A stretch of 64,000 nucleotides of DNA from CAWBBA01 sp963741625 (GCA_963741625.1 CAVUIT010000018.1:124001-188000); one strand, 5' to 3'. Counted from the stretch's first letter, positions 1-8,710 are shown. Numbers and translations: made by a program. The notes: generated by a model not told the origin, from the letters alone.

Positions 1-814
1 TCCGGGCTTCACGGCCAGCAGAGGAACAATCATCTGCGAAGCGCGAGCCTGAACAGTGAAAAAGCCCGGCTCGTATCCAGGCAGAGCACGAACGGGCCCT
101 CTTAACCCAGCCACTTGCAGGCAGTTCGGCATGAGGGGGATAGTCCGCGTTGCGACACCCTCCCTTGCAAGTAGTTGTTCAACCCTTTCAGGAGTTGCCC
201 TTATCTTGTTGACGCGGATATCTACCGGGGCCCTCGAGTTATTATGAATCAGAATCTTGCGCGTTGCATCCGGACCGAATTGTTTGAGCCAGCGTGCGAC
301 AAGCCACAGAGGGTGCGAGTAGTACCTCGGCCAGGGAGCTCGCGTCCTTCCCTGGCAACGGGTCAACAGCCTCGCGCTTGCGCAGAGCGTTCCTCAGGAC
401 CCCGTTGACAAATGGGGCCGTATGGCTTCCGCAATGGCGGCGTGTCTGTATGACTGCTTGGTCGACGGCCGCGTGGTCAGGTACCCTATCGAGCAACAGT
501 ATCTGGTACAGAGCAATTCTTAGGATTTCCCTTAAGTCGGTATCCAGTTTCTTGCCCGGCCGGTCCAAGCAGCGACGCAACACCGCGTCAAGCCGGTTCT
601 TCCACCTCAGGACGCCGTAAACGAGTTCCGTGGCCAGGGCCCGGTCCTCCGGTAAGGGACTCGCTCTGTCCAAATGAACCGACAAGACATGCTCGGCAAA
701 ACGGCCGGAGCTGACATCCAGGAGCACGTGCAAGGCTACTTCTCTAGCAACGCTGGCGCGTGCCGCGGCGTGCCGTCCTCTTGTTGATGAAGGTCTTTCG
801 CTATTCGGTTTCAA
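1..814 (-). CDS. rsmB: 16S rRNA (cytosine-967-C5)-methyltransferase RsmB, 3' part beyond window, frameshifted
   Basis: The gene reads leftwards and leaves the window at position 1, so only the N-terminal NusB-like RNA-binding domain and the linker to the methyltransferase domain are visible. The N-terminus has the helical pattern AREVALHVLLDV and NRLDAVLRRCLDRP typical of RsmB/Sun. The frame breaks near position 335; in the next frame the protein continues with YYSHPLWLVARWLKQFG, the usual start of the middle domain, and stays open to the window edge. Removing one G of the GG in GAGGTAC restores one frame. RsmB methylates C967 of 16S rRNA in the cytoplasm. The start is a TTG without a convincing ribosome-binding site, so it is uncertain. 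Gene identity is firm; the break is probably a sequencing error. Confidence 0.85.
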
Positions 815-1099
815 ATAGATTCTCTACGAAGGAAGCATCCGCAATTCTTGGCGTAGGGGCGTCCCGCGGGACGCGGGACTGCGCCCTTATTTCGGGCGGT
901 TCGAGAACCGCCCTTACAGGACCCGCATCATTTCCTAGCCGAATTTCTGGTTTTGGGACCGTTTCATCATGCCTGACTCTGAAGGACGGGCAGGATGCCA
1001 GTCCCTACCGAGTCATCCTCAGTTGCAGCCATTGCTTTTGCCGGTTGCTGCAAAAAAGGGAGGCGCCAAATTTCGGAGCATTATCCTATGCGGCCCCGA
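815..1099. repeat. Gene-free spacer with two palindromes
   Basis: No gene is seen between rsmB and the end of htpX. The spacer holds a perfect 12-base palindrome GTCCCGCGGGAC at 861-872 and a perfect 9-bp hairpin at 894-902/905-913 (GGGCGGTTC, GA, GAACCGCCC). The same 12-base palindrome recurs at 60952-60963, which suggests a dispersed intergenic repeat rather than a dedicated terminator. No T-run follows on either strand. Confidence 0.5.
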
Positions 1100-1936
1100 T
1101 CAATGTCCGGCCATGTGTTCGAGCCGCTCGATCCGCTCCTCAATCGGCGGATGGGTAGAAAACAGGTTTGCAAGGCCGCCGCCGGCGAAAGGCTTTACAA
1201 TAAACATGTGAGCCGTTGCCTGCTCTGCTTGCATCGGAACAGCGTCTACTCCCCGTCGCAACTTGTCCAGCGCGCCGGCAAGCCACATCGGGTGCCCACA
1301 AATGTGAGCACCAGTTTCATCGGCAATGTATTCTCGGGAGCGGGATATGGCCATCTGAATGATCCCCGCTGCTAAAGGGGCAAGAATCATCATCAGGATC
1401 ATGCCTACGATGGAGCCGCCGCCTTCCCTGTCATCCGAACGGCCTCCGAACAGAAATCCGAACTGGGCCAGGTAGGTAATAGCCGCTCCGATTGTGGCTG
1501 CTATGGAAGAAATCAGTATGTCCCTGTTCTTTACATGCCCCAATTCGTGGCTGATGACACCGGCCAGTTCATCCCATGATAGAAGCTTCAGGATCCCTTC
1601 GGTGACGGCCACCGCGGCGTGATTCGGGTTCCTTCCCGTGGCAAAGGCGTTGGGAGACTCGTCTGGAATAATGTAGAGTCGGGGCATGGGCAAACCGGCT
1701 TGTTGCGTCAATTGCCTCACGAGGCGATACAGGTCCGGCAACTCGGCCTCTGTAACTTCCTGGGCGTTGTACATTCTCAGGACGATCTTGTCGCTGAACC
1801 AGTAACTTCCGAAGTTCATCACCAGTGCGATTACAAGGGCTATGGTGGCACCGTTCTTTCCGCCTATGACTCCCCCGATAACTACTAGGAGGGCGGCCAA
1901 GAAAGTCAGAAGAACGACCGTTTTAACCTGATTCAT
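1100..1936 (-). CDS. htpX: Membrane zinc metalloprotease HtpX
   Basis: This 278-residue protein is an M48-family inner-membrane protease involved in quality control of misfolded membrane proteins. Two N-terminal hydrophobic segments (about residues 6-25 and 28-48) precede the zinc-binding HELGH motif (residues 130-134); the third zinc ligand is in SREYIADE (about residue 202). Two further hydrophobic segments lie between them (about 140-160 and 175-195). The length matches the family. The ATG follows an AAGGGAGA ribosome-binding site. It lies downstream of def and fmt in the same direction and may be co-transcribed, although 81 bases separate it from fmt. Confidence 0.95.
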   Translation of the reverse strand: MNQVKTVVLLTFLAALLVVIGGVIGGKNGATIALVIALVMNFGSYWFSDKIVLRMYNAQEVTEAELPDLYRLVRQLTQQAGLPMPRLYIIPDESPNAFATGRNPNHAAVAVTEGILKLLSWDELAGVISHELGHVKNRDILISSIAATIGAAITYLAQFGFLFGGRSDDREGGGSIVGMILMMILAPLAAGIIQMAISRSREYIADETGAHICGHPMWLAGALDKLRRGVDAVPMQAEQATAHMFIVKPFAGGGLANLFSTHPPIEERIERLEHMAGH

Positions 1937-2017
1937 TTTGTGTCTCCCTTGGTCTTAATTAACAAAGTTTCAATTGTCGTAAAGCCTCACGGGCGAGCCG
2001 CGGCAGCAACTCGTCCT

Positions 2018-2965
2018 TTAGTGTACTCCACTCTTTGAACTATTGAAAACCTCGCCCTGCCGAAGGCGCCGCCCACGCGCAAATTCGGCCCCGGACACAC
2101 GTTTACGTCCGGGCGCTTGAACCAGCTTCAGCAAAAGGAGGCCCCTACCGGTTCCTACCAGCACCCCTTCAGGCCGAATGCCCGCAATATAACCGGCTTT
2201 TTCTGTTCCTTCCGTTGCCACGGCCTCCCAGAGTTTAACCGTCTCACCCGAGATTTCCGAGAACGCTCCGGGCCAGGGGTTCATGGCCCTGACCAGGCGC
2301 GCCAGATACTCAGCGTCTCGCTCCCATTCGATGCGTCCGTCTTCCTTGGTAAGAAGGCTGGTATAGGTTGCTTTCTTATGATCCTGCGGCACGGCTTGGA
2401 CGCGGCTTTCAGCCATACCTTTCAGAGTCTCCACCACCAGATCGGCGCCCTCACTCATTAACCTGTCGTGCAGCGATCCCGTTGTGTCATCATCGAGAAC
2501 GGAAATTTGCCTCTGAAGAAGTATGTCACCTGTGTCCATCCCTTGATCCATGAGAATCGTACAGACCCCTGTGACCTTATCTCCCCCAAGTATGGCCGAG
2601 CTGATCGGTGACGCGCCTCGATAACGGGGCAGAAGCGAAGCATGAAGATTCACACACCCCATCCGGGGGAGGGACAGTATCCGCGGCGGAAGGATCTTCC
2701 CGTAGGCCGCAACCACTATGACATCAGGGTTCCACTGTTCAAGCGCTGCCAGAATTTCCGGCGACGCAAGACCAGTCGGCTGGACAAGGGGTAGCCCTAA
2801 CTCCACTGCCGCTGTCTTTACTGCGGACGGAAGAGTTTTCTGTCCTCTGCCTCTCGGTTTGTCGGGCTGTGTGACAACGCCTGTTACTAGAAAATTCACG
2901 TTTAGCGCCCGCAGGGTAGGGACTGCGAACTCAGGAGATCCCATGAAGACCACCCGGAGATTCAC
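2018..2965 (-). CDS. fmt: Methionyl-tRNA formyltransferase
   Basis: The enzyme transfers a formyl group from 10-formyl-tetrahydrofolate to initiator Met-tRNA. The 315-residue protein carries HASLLPRYRGASPI with Asn106 and His108 and the GMDTGDIL motif with Asp144, the same catalytic positions as in E. coli Fmt. The C-terminal OB-like domain is present (about residues 205-305). Translation starts at a GTG placed seven bases after a GGAGG site; this GTG overlaps the TGA stop of def (GTGA), so def and fmt are translationally coupled. The def-fmt order is the classic pairing of enzymes that add and remove the N-formyl group. Confidence 0.96.
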   Translation of the reverse strand: MNLRVVFMGSPEFAVPTLRALNVNFLVTGVVTQPDKPRGRGQKTLPSAVKTAAVELGLPLVQPTGLASPEILAALEQWNPDVIVVAAYGKILPPRILSLPRMGCVNLHASLLPRYRGASPISSAILGGDKVTGVCTILMDQGMDTGDILLQRQISVLDDDTTGSLHDRLMSEGADLVVETLKGMAESRVQAVPQDHKKATYTSLLTKEDGRIEWERDAEYLARLVRAMNPWPGAFSEISGETVKLWEAVATEGTEKAGYIAGIRPEGVLVGTGRGLLLLKLVQAPGRKRVSGAEFARGRRLRQGEVFNSSKSGVH

Positions 2966-3487
2966 TGATCCCTCCTGGTCCTCTTTTTGAGCCGTCTTCG
3001 GTAAAGGTTCCTTTTCAGCGCTGACGCGTGGTCGAGAAGAGTGGTTCCGTTTAGGTGGTCGATTTCATGTTGGAGAACTCTGGCAAGCAATCCGTCAGCT
3101 TCTATCCTCAACGGCTTCCCCTCCAGGTCCATTCCCTCCACTTGGACGCAGGCTGCTCGCTTTAACGTCGATTTCGAACTCGGGAACACTCAGGCAGCCT
3201 TCTTCCTTACAAACCTCTCCTTCGCTGGAGCAAATTGCGGGATTAATTATAAAAAGAGGTTTCTTCTTTTTGTCTTGCGGCTCCGCGTAAGGATACACCA
3301 CATCGACCACGATGAGCCGGAGGAGTTCTCCGACTTGGTTCGCGGCCAGCCCCACACCGGGCGCCTTGTACATAGTGTCCGCCATATCAAGGGCGAGCTT
3401 TCTAATTTGCTCGTCAATATTGGTCACTTCTGCTGCTTTGCTGTCCAAAGCCCCATGCGGGACGACCACGATGGATCGCACGGGCAT
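2962..3487 (-). CDS. def: Peptide deformylase (one frameshift)
   Basis: Deformylase removes the formyl group from nascent proteins and uses an Fe or Zn ion. All three signature motifs are present but in two frames: GVGLAANQVG (about residue 45) and EEGCLSVPEFEIDV lie in the first frame, while HEIDHLNG lies in the second. The break is near position 3160, in GTTAAAGCGAGC; removing one A joins DVK directly to RAACVQVEGMDLEGK, a normal deformylase sequence of 174 residues. An essential enzyme with all metal ligands (Cys, His, His) intact is unlikely to be a true pseudogene, so I treat the shift as an assembly error. It starts the def-fmt pair and overlaps fmt by four bases. Confidence 0.9.
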
Positions 3488-3652
3488 ATCATAATCCTCA
3501 CTTTTCTTTTCTAATAATATGTCTGCATTGCCCGGCGGCTGTCAAGGTGGACATTAGAGAAACCTTGAAGGGAAGAACACTCCATAAGCAAAGTCGGGAA
3601 GAGACACAGATCTTGACCCACGGGTCTGCAAGCGCTTTTTCGAGGATGGAAT

Positions 3653-3682
3653 GGGGGAACTTTTGGCCTGATCAGTTCCCCC
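3653..3682 (-). terminator. Hairpin downstream of the hsp20 pair
   Basis: A perfect 9-bp stem (GGGGGAACT at 3653-3661 and AGTTCCCCC at 3674-3682) with a 12-base loop lies 15 bases past the stop of the second heat-shock gene on the minus strand. There is no clear T-run after it, so it is a terminator-like or mRNA-stabilising hairpin rather than a textbook intrinsic terminator. Confidence 0.4.
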
Positions 3683-3697
3683 TGTTTCCACGCACTC

Positions 3698-4099
3698 TTA
3701 GTCCGTCGTAATAGGAATCTTACGCGGAATGGCTTTCTCAACTTTGGGCAATGTGAGTCTGAGCACACCGTCCGACATAGCGGCAGTAATTTTGCTCTGG
3801 TCTATGACATCCGTCAGACGGAAGCTGCGGAAATAGTTTCCTACCCGGTACTCGACCAGGATCGGCTCCCCTTCGTCGCTTTCAGCACCGACTTTCCCTA
3901 CGATCGTCAGAGTGCCTTCTTTGAGGTCAACTTCCACATCCCCTGAGGGGACTCCCGGCATGTCGGCCAAGAGAACTAGCTCTTTTGAATTCTCGTAAAT
4001 GTCCACGGCCGGGACAAAATATGTGCCTTCATGAGTGAATTCCCCCTCGGGGGACTCTACATGCTGTTTTGGTGTGGCCTGAAGCTCTTGGTCTGCCAT
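3698..4099 (-). CDS. Small heat-shock protein, Hsp20/alpha-crystallin family (second copy)
   Basis: This 133-residue protein has the alpha-crystallin domain: VPAVDIYENSKELVLLADMPG opens it, and GVLRLTLPKVEKAIPRKIPI closes it with the usual GVLxLxxPK strand and a C-terminal IPI anchor motif. The ATG at 4099 is chosen because AAGGAGGAG lies just upstream; an earlier in-frame start has no such site. Hsp20 proteins are ATP-independent holdases that keep unfolding proteins soluble in the cytoplasm. It lies 34 bases behind another hsp20 gene and is presumably co-transcribed with it. Confidence 0.92.
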   Translation of the reverse strand: MADQELQATPKQHVESPEGEFTHEGTYFVPAVDIYENSKELVLLADMPGVPSGDVEVDLKEGTLTIVGKVGAESDEGEPILVEYRVGNYFRSFRLTDVIDQSKITAAMSDGVLRLTLPKVEKAIPRKIPITTD

Positions 4100-4133
4100 G
4101 TGACTCTCCTCCTTACTGGCAATCAATGATTAC

Positions 4134-4595
4134 TCATTCCACCTTGACTGTGATCTGTCGAGGCAACGTGGCTTTTTCCTTCTGCAACGTGACGGTAAGA
4201 ACACCGTCTTTATATGTTGCGCTAACATTCTCAGCGTCCACTTTGCCGGGAAGGGTCAGGCTTCTCTGGAAAGTCCCGGTAGCCCGTTCGCGACGGTGAT
4301 AGCTTATCTCCTCACCGGCCTCCTCAGGCTTTCGTTCTCCCTTCAGCATGAGCGTATCGCCTTCGATCTTAATCTCGAGATCGTCGGTCTTCATTCCCGG
4401 AATCTCCGCAGTAACAACATACGACTGGTCCAAATCCCGCACGTTGAGCAGCGGAAAAAGCCGAGCTCCTCGCCACAAGGGATCGAGCGACGGTTTGCGA
4501 GTGCCGCTCACCACATGGAACAGGTCATCCATGCCCCTTTGAAGTCGCTCAAGTTCCCGCCAGGTCGGATCAGTGCCAAATCTCCATCGAAACAT
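4134..4595 (-). CDS. Small heat-shock protein, Hsp20/alpha-crystallin family (first copy)
   Basis: This 153-residue Hsp20 begins MFRWRFG, has an N-terminal arm with a WRELERLQRGMDDLF helix typical of bacterial class A small heat-shock proteins, then an alpha-crystallin domain (about residues 45-140) ending in GVLTVTLQKEKATLPRQITV. The start at 4595 follows AGAGGAGAATTAAAA; a longer reading frame upstream overlaps the promoter and is not favoured. The two hsp20 genes differ clearly in sequence, so they are not a recent duplication and may form mixed oligomers. Confidence 0.93.
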   Translation of the reverse strand: MFRWRFGTDPTWRELERLQRGMDDLFHVVSGTRKPSLDPLWRGARLFPLLNVRDLDQSYVVTAEIPGMKTDDLEIKIEGDTLMLKGERKPEEAGEEISYHRRERATGTFQRSLTLPGKVDAENVSATYKDGVLTVTLQKEKATLPRQITVKVE

Positions 4596-4648
4596 TTTTA
4601 ATTCTCCTCTCTGATCGTCGGTGCGTTTCCGTTTCCAGAGCCGGTTTT

Positions 4649-4676
4649 CAGTTATGCATCGCGGAAAAAATGTCAA
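4649..4676 (-). promoter_or_regulatory. Possible promoter of the hsp20 pair
   Basis: On the minus strand a perfect TTGACA (4671-4676) is followed after 16 bases by TAACTG (4649-4654), about 55 bases upstream of the first hsp20 start. The -35 is ideal but the -10 is poor (three of six), and I see no CIRCE inverted repeat and no good sigma32 -10. Heat-shock control is therefore not demonstrated by the sequence. Confidence 0.35.
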
Positions 4677-4812
4677 GCCCCGAGGTGCGCCGCCGCATCG
4701 GCGGAGTGTTGTCCATCTCGAGACAGGAAATAGAAGCTGAAAACCCTTGAGACGCTAACAGTAGACATGTTATGGAATCTTATGGACGATTGAAAGGATT
4801 TGACATTATATT

Positions 4813-5136
4813 TTGAGTGAGACTCTTAAGAAGATTCGCGACCTAGTTACCCGAGGGGAAGTGCTCATATCAAGCCACGGATATGATGAGCTAGCGGCTG
4901 ACGACATTCGTGTGAGAGACTTAATATCTGGTTTGGTTAACGCCGTCGAGATCGAGGATTATCCTGAGTACCCGAAAGGCCCCTGTGTGCTTGTGTTGCA
5001 AAAAGACTCACAAGGCAACCCAATCCATGTGGTGTGGGGTGTACCGAAAGGAAGATCGTCGCCAGCGGTTGTGGTTACGGCATACAGGCCGGACCCACTG
5101 CGTTGGTCAAGAGATTTCCAGCGGAGAATGCCATGA
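4813..5136 (+). CDS. DUF4258 domain protein, probable toxin of a two-gene module
   Basis: This 107-residue protein matches the DUF4258 pattern: a short helix, then ISSHGYDELAADDIRVRDL, then EIEDYPEYPKGPCVLVLQ and the closing VVTAYRPDPLRW strand. The conserved SSHGYDEL histidine and the final TAYRPDP are the usual family marks. DUF4258 proteins resemble small RelE/HigB-like or BrnT-like folds and often sit beside a short partner, as here. The start is a TTG; GAAAGGA lies about 15 bases upstream. The TGA stop overlaps the ATG of the next gene (ATGA). Toxin activity is inferred from size and pairing only. Confidence 0.75.
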   Translation: MSETLKKIRDLVTRGEVLISSHGYDELAADDIRVRDLISGLVNAVEIEDYPEYPKGPCVLVLQKDSQGNPIHVVWGVPKGRSSPAVVVTAYRPDPLRWSRDFQRRMP

Positions 5137-5350
5137 GAAAAAAGCATCAGACAAAGTTAGTCCACGAAGGTGAATATGTGGCCGAAGTCGATATCGAATT
5201 CATCTATACGGATGAGGGTTGGTCGCCGTATTTATCGTTAGATGATGCTCTAAAGTTGGATGATGTGACGGCAAGCATTACGAAAAGCGTGATCTAAAGG
5301 GAGCCTCACAGCATGCACGGGTCTATTCTTTAACCCCGATTGCGCTATGA
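5133..5350 (+). CDS. Small partner of the DUF4258 protein, putative antitoxin (one frameshift)
   Basis: The ATG overlaps the stop of the DUF4258 gene. The first frame encodes HEGEYVAEVDIEFIYTDEG followed by WSPYLSLDDALKLDDV, then runs into an early TAA at 5295. In another frame the sequence continues KRDLKGASQHARVYSLTP and ends at a TGA at 5348-5350. From memory, proteins of this small family end with exactly this type of tail (DDV, about ten residues, GDLKxAS, ARVYxLTP), so one base is missing near 5275 (GCAAG for GCAAAG). The restored protein has 72 residues. It has no zinc-finger cysteines and no recognisable DNA-binding motif, so the antitoxin role rests on context. Confidence 0.6.
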
Positions 5351-5410
5351 AGTGCGCACGGCAGTAGGAGAGTCTCAGCGGGCATAACCAAAACGCATCT
5401 GCTGCTTGCC

Positions 5411-6550
5411 TTATCCGTTCAGCAGGACCAGATTGTCCGCATGGATGGCCTCGTCGTTGCGTCTGTACCCGAGGACCCAGTCAATTTCAGCAGTTTGGCG
5501 GCCCATTATCTTTTGCATTTCGTCTGAAGCATAGTTTACGAGCCCCATAGCCACCCTGTTCCCTTTGGGATCGCGAACAATTACCGCTGCGCCGTGCTCG
5601 AAATGCCCCTTGACCTCAGTCACGCCTATCGGAAGGAGGCTCTTGCCCAGCAAAGTGATAGCCTTCGCCGCACCCGCGTCTATGGTGAGATCCCCCTCAG
5701 GTTCCAGGTTGTAACGAATCCAATGTTTTCGAGCTGAAATTCTTTCTTTCGCCGGCATAATGAGAGTTCCGCACATCTCGGCTTCCATTGTTCGGCGAAT
5801 GATATTAGGCGTCTTGCCTCCCGCGATAACCATAGGAATGCCCGATATTCTCACTTTGGCAGCGGCTTCCAACTTGGAAGCCATTCCGCCTAACCCCACC
5901 CCGGATGACGTGCCACCGGCCAACTTTCTAAGCTCGGGGGTGATTTCTTCGACCAGCGGGATGATGCAGGCATTCGGATTAGTGCGAGGATCGCAATCCA
6001 TGAACCCTTCTATGTCGGTGAGAGTGAGCAGCAGGTCCGCATCCGCAAGAGTAGCTACAAGGGCCGAGAGATTATCGTTGTCTCCGAGCCGGATCTCTTC
6101 GACCATTACCGTGTCGTTCTCATTGATGATCGGCACCGCTCCCCAGGAGAGAAGCGTTGTCAGCGTGTTGCGGGCGTTGAGATAACGTCTTCTGTGGGTG
6201 AGATCATCCTTTGTAAGAAGCATTTGGCCCACGCGAATTCCATGACGGCCAAACGCTGCTTCATACACGGCCATGAGGCGGCTTTGCCCTACCGAGGCCG
6301 CCGCCTGCTTCTGCGGGATGGTCCGCGCTCCTCCGCGGAGTTTCATGCGCCTTACTCCCGCGGCAATGGCTCCGGACGACACAATAATGAATTCTTTCCC
6401 AAGGTTCTTGTAATGGCTGACATCGTCCGCGATCCCCCTGATAATTCCGTGGTCAAGCCCCTGCGAAGTAGTGACCACACTGGAACCCAGCTTGAGGACC
6501 ACGCGGCGTACGCATGAAAATATTTCTTTCCTTGCGGCCGCAGCTTTCAT
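5411..6550 (-). CDS. proB: Glutamate 5-kinase with C-terminal PUA domain
   Basis: ProB phosphorylates glutamate as the first step of proline synthesis and is normally feedback-inhibited by proline. The 379-residue protein opens with VVLKLGSSVVT, contains INENDTV and GDNDNLSALVA typical of the amino-acid-kinase fold, and GTSSGVGLGGMASKLEAA near residue 215. A PUA domain follows (about residues 285-360, with GDLTIDAGAAKAI). Its ATG overlaps the TGA of obg (ATGA), so it is the last gene of rplU-rpmA-obg-proB. proA is not in the window. Confidence 0.96.
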   Translation of the reverse strand: MKAAAARKEIFSCVRRVVLKLGSSVVTTSQGLDHGIIRGIADDVSHYKNLGKEFIIVSSGAIAAGVRRMKLRGGARTIPQKQAAASVGQSRLMAVYEAAFGRHGIRVGQMLLTKDDLTHRRRYLNARNTLTTLLSWGAVPIINENDTVMVEEIRLGDNDNLSALVATLADADLLLTLTDIEGFMDCDPRTNPNACIIPLVEEITPELRKLAGGTSSGVGLGGMASKLEAAAKVRISGIPMVIAGGKTPNIIRRTMEAEMCGTLIMPAKERISARKHWIRYNLEPEGDLTIDAGAAKAITLLGKSLLPIGVTEVKGHFEHGAAVIVRDPKGNRVAMGLVNYASDEMQKIMGRQTAEIDWVLGYRRNDEAIHADNLVLLNG

Positions 6551-7560
6551 GGGACCCTACGAATTTGTTTCAATAGTTGCGCGGTGTGCCGCAAAAGCTC
6601 CTTCACTCCCCGGCCTGTCACCGCTGAAATCTCGTGCACCGAGAGGCCCTGTTTCTCGAGTACCGGCTTCAGTTCCCGCGCGGCTGCCTCATTTTCCGGC
6701 AGGTCCATCTTGGTGATTACCGCAATCATGGGGGTTTGTAGCAGACCCTTACCGTAGGAAGCAAGCTCGGTCATGATCATTGAGAATCGTTCCTCAGGTC
6801 CCGGGTCCACTTGTGGAGAGGGGTCAATGAGATGAAGGAGAATCCTCGTGCGTTCGATGTGGCGCAGAAATTGGTCCCCCATGCCAGCGCCTTTATGTGC
6901 GTCCTGGATGAGACCCGGTATGTCTGCCATGACAAAGTCAACACCGTCCCCGGTTCGGACAACCCCCAAGGCAGGCACTTTTGTGGTGAAGGGATAGTCG
7001 GCTATTTTGGGCCGAGCATTGCTGACGCATGAAATCAGTGTGGACTTACCGCTGTTGGGCAATCCCACCAGACCGACATCGGCTATCAGTTTCAATTCGA
7101 GCCGGAGGGTCCTTTCCTCGCCGGGTCCTCCCCCATCGACGCGTCGCGGGGCGCGGTTTCGTGATGTCGCGAACCTTGCGTTTCCTCGACCTCCTCTTCC
7201 GCCCTGTGCAACCAAGACCTTGCTGCCGGCCCCATCGAGATCTGCAAGCAGTTCGCCTGTTTCGTCGTCAATGATTAGGGTTCCCACGGGTACTCTTACG
7301 ATGAGATCCTCGGCTGATCGGCCATGTCGGTTGTTCCCGCTGCCGTGAGCCCCGCTGCGGGCCTTATAGAGCTGCTGATATTGGCAATCCAAAAGGGTAT
7401 TGAGCGAGGAGTCTGCTTGAATCAGCACACTTCCGCCTTTCCCGCCGTCGCCGCCGTCAGGTCCGCCCTTGGGAACAAAGGCCTCCCGGCGAAAGCTGAG
7501 GCATCCACGCCCCCCTTTTCCGGATATCACTGTAATGCGGGTTTGATCTACGAACTTCAC
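6547..7560 (-). CDS. obgE: Ribosome-associated GTPase Obg/CgtA
   Basis: The 337-residue protein has the glycine-rich Obg fold at the N-terminus (GGKGGRGCLSFRREAFVPKG and GGDGGKGGSV) and a GTPase domain with the P-loop GLPNSGKST (about residue 166), DIPG (G3) and TKMD (G4). It lacks a long OCT domain, which is common in proteobacterial-type Obg. Obg acts in 50S subunit assembly and stress signalling. It sits between rpmA and proB, the conserved order in many bacteria; the 148-base gap to rpmA contains no gene. Confidence 0.96.
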   Translation of the reverse strand: MKFVDQTRITVISGKGGRGCLSFRREAFVPKGGPDGGDGGKGGSVLIQADSSLNTLLDCQYQQLYKARSGAHGSGNNRHGRSAEDLIVRVPVGTLIIDDETGELLADLDGAGSKVLVAQGGRGGRGNARFATSRNRAPRRVDGGGPGEERTLRLELKLIADVGLVGLPNSGKSTLISCVSNARPKIADYPFTTKVPALGVVRTGDGVDFVMADIPGLIQDAHKGAGMGDQFLRHIERTRILLHLIDPSPQVDPGPEERFSMIMTELASYGKGLLQTPMIAVITKMDLPENEAAARELKPVLEKQGLSVHEISAVTGRGVKELLRHTAQLLKQIRRVP

Positions 7561-7708
7561 GATGATTCACGTGACGAGGTGAGAGTGAAAACGGGCTCGG
7601 TTGAAACGGCTGTCGGTGCGCCTGATATCTCTTTCGATCTGACCTCTTGGGGGCCCCAGGGGTGCGTCTCACCCCTGAGAGCAAGTAATAACAAGGAGTT
7701 GAAAACGT

Positions 7709-7966
7709 TCACGCGGCGGGGAGTATGGTTACTCGCTTCCTGTTGCGGTCCTTCCTCTCGTACTTGACGATCCCGTCTATCTTGGCGAACAGGGTGTAAT
7801 CCCGCCCCATTCCGACGTTTTCTCCCGGATGGATGCTTGTGCCCTTCTGCCTCACGAGGATACTCCCGGCCCGCACTTTTTGCCCTCCGAAACGTTTGAC
7901 CCCAAGCCGCTGACCTGGGCTGTCCCGTCCGTTCCGAGAGCTTCCTCCTGCTTTCTTGTGGGCCAT
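7709..7966 (-). CDS. rpmA: 50S ribosomal protein L27
   Basis: This 85-residue protein begins MAHKKAGGSSRNGRDS and contains GVKRFGGQKVRAGSILVRQ, diagnostic for L27, whose N-terminus reaches the peptidyl-transferase centre. The mature-type N-terminus starts directly at MAHKK, so there is no cleaved N-terminal extension as in Firmicutes. An AGGAGGAATAAC ribosome-binding site precedes the ATG. It is the second gene of the rplU operon. Confidence 0.98.
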   Translation of the reverse strand: MAHKKAGGSSRNGRDSPGQRLGVKRFGGQKVRAGSILVRQKGTSIHPGENVGMGRDYTLFAKIDGIVKYERKDRNRKRVTILPAA

Positions 7967-8092
7967 TGTTATTCCTCCTCTTGCTACTCAAAGGGTACGA
8001 ATTTATTTATTTACGCAGAGGCCGTTAATTCTCATTGTCGGCACTAGGTTTCGACAACGCGGCCTCGACTTTGTGTCAAAGATTTTTCACCA

Positions 8093-8446
8093 TCATGCTT
8101 CGGCAGCGGGTTCGCCTGTCTCCATCGCAGCGCCAGGGTGCTGGATAGCGTCGATCCTCAGAAGGGTGAACCATTGGCGATGCCCTTGTTTCTTGTGATA
8201 GCCTTGACGACGCTTCTTCTTGAAGACGATAATCTTCCGGTCACGTGCAGTGCGAACAATGGTAGCCTTGACGCGAGCTTCCGTGAGCAATGGTTTTCCG
8301 AGGGTTAGGCCCTCCGGGGTTGCTACAGCGAGCACCTGATCCAGTTCAATCTCAGAACCGGGTTCCCCGACCAGTTTTTCCACTTTGACCTGGTCGCCGG
8401 TCTGGACCTTGTATTGCTTTCCGCCGGTTTGGACGATGGCGTACAT
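8093..8446 (-). CDS. rplU: 50S ribosomal protein L21
   Basis: The protein has 117 residues and begins MYAIVQTGGKQYKVQTGD, the conserved L21 start; KKRRQGYHKKQGHRQWFTLLRI is the rRNA-binding region near the C-terminus. The ATG at 8446 is chosen because it gives the canonical N-terminus and follows CAGGAGGC; the longer reading frame from 8503 would overlap the promoter. First gene of the rplU-rpmA-obg-proB operon. Confidence 0.97.
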   Translation of the reverse strand: MYAIVQTGGKQYKVQTGDQVKVEKLVGEPGSEIELDQVLAVATPEGLTLGKPLLTEARVKATIVRTARDRKIIVFKKKRRQGYHKKQGHRQWFTLLRIDAIQHPGAAMETGEPAAEA

Positions 8447-8474
8447 TTCATAGCCTCCTGAACAATAACACGAC

Positions 8475-8503
8475 ATTAAAACATGCCCAAAGGAGGCTGT
8501 CAA
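8475..8503 (-). promoter_or_regulatory. Strong sigma70-type promoter of rplU-rpmA-obg-proB
   Basis: On the minus strand a perfect -35 TTGACA (8498-8503) is separated by exactly 17 bases from TTTAAT (8475-8480, five of six matches). Transcription would start near 8468, giving a leader of about 20 bases carrying only the ribosome-binding site of rplU. This is the best housekeeping promoter I can see in the window. Confidence 0.75.
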
Positions 8504-8565
8504 GTCAAAATCCGCGATGCATTCAGTGTCCGTTCAGCTACGCGGCAGGTCGCAGAATCACGTTG

Positions 8566-8637
8566 CACCGCAGAGATCGCAGAGAACGCGGAGAAACTTT
8601 TAGGTTCTTCTCAGCGCCCTCTGCGATCTCTGCGGTG
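8566..8637. repeat. Perfect 19-bp inverted repeat of the CACCGCAGAG family
   Basis: Arms at 8566-8584 and 8619-8637 are exact reverse complements, separated by 34 bases. Related sequences occur at 15441-15464, 17366-17387 and 17494-17523. The element lies between the rplU promoter and the dehydrogenase gene, where it is unlikely to encode protein. It is a member of a dispersed intergenic palindrome family. Confidence 0.8.
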
Positions 8638-8710
8638 AAATGCTTCTTGTCTTCCTAGGCGAAGTCCGCCGCATGACTGAATGATTGCCGCTCACTCGGC
8701 CCCGCTGAAA

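Noticed and set aside
4649..4676. CIRCE or sigma32 heat-shock control of the hsp20 genes
   Set aside because: No inverted repeat of the CIRCE type and no CCCCAT-like -10 at the correct distance from the TTGACA.
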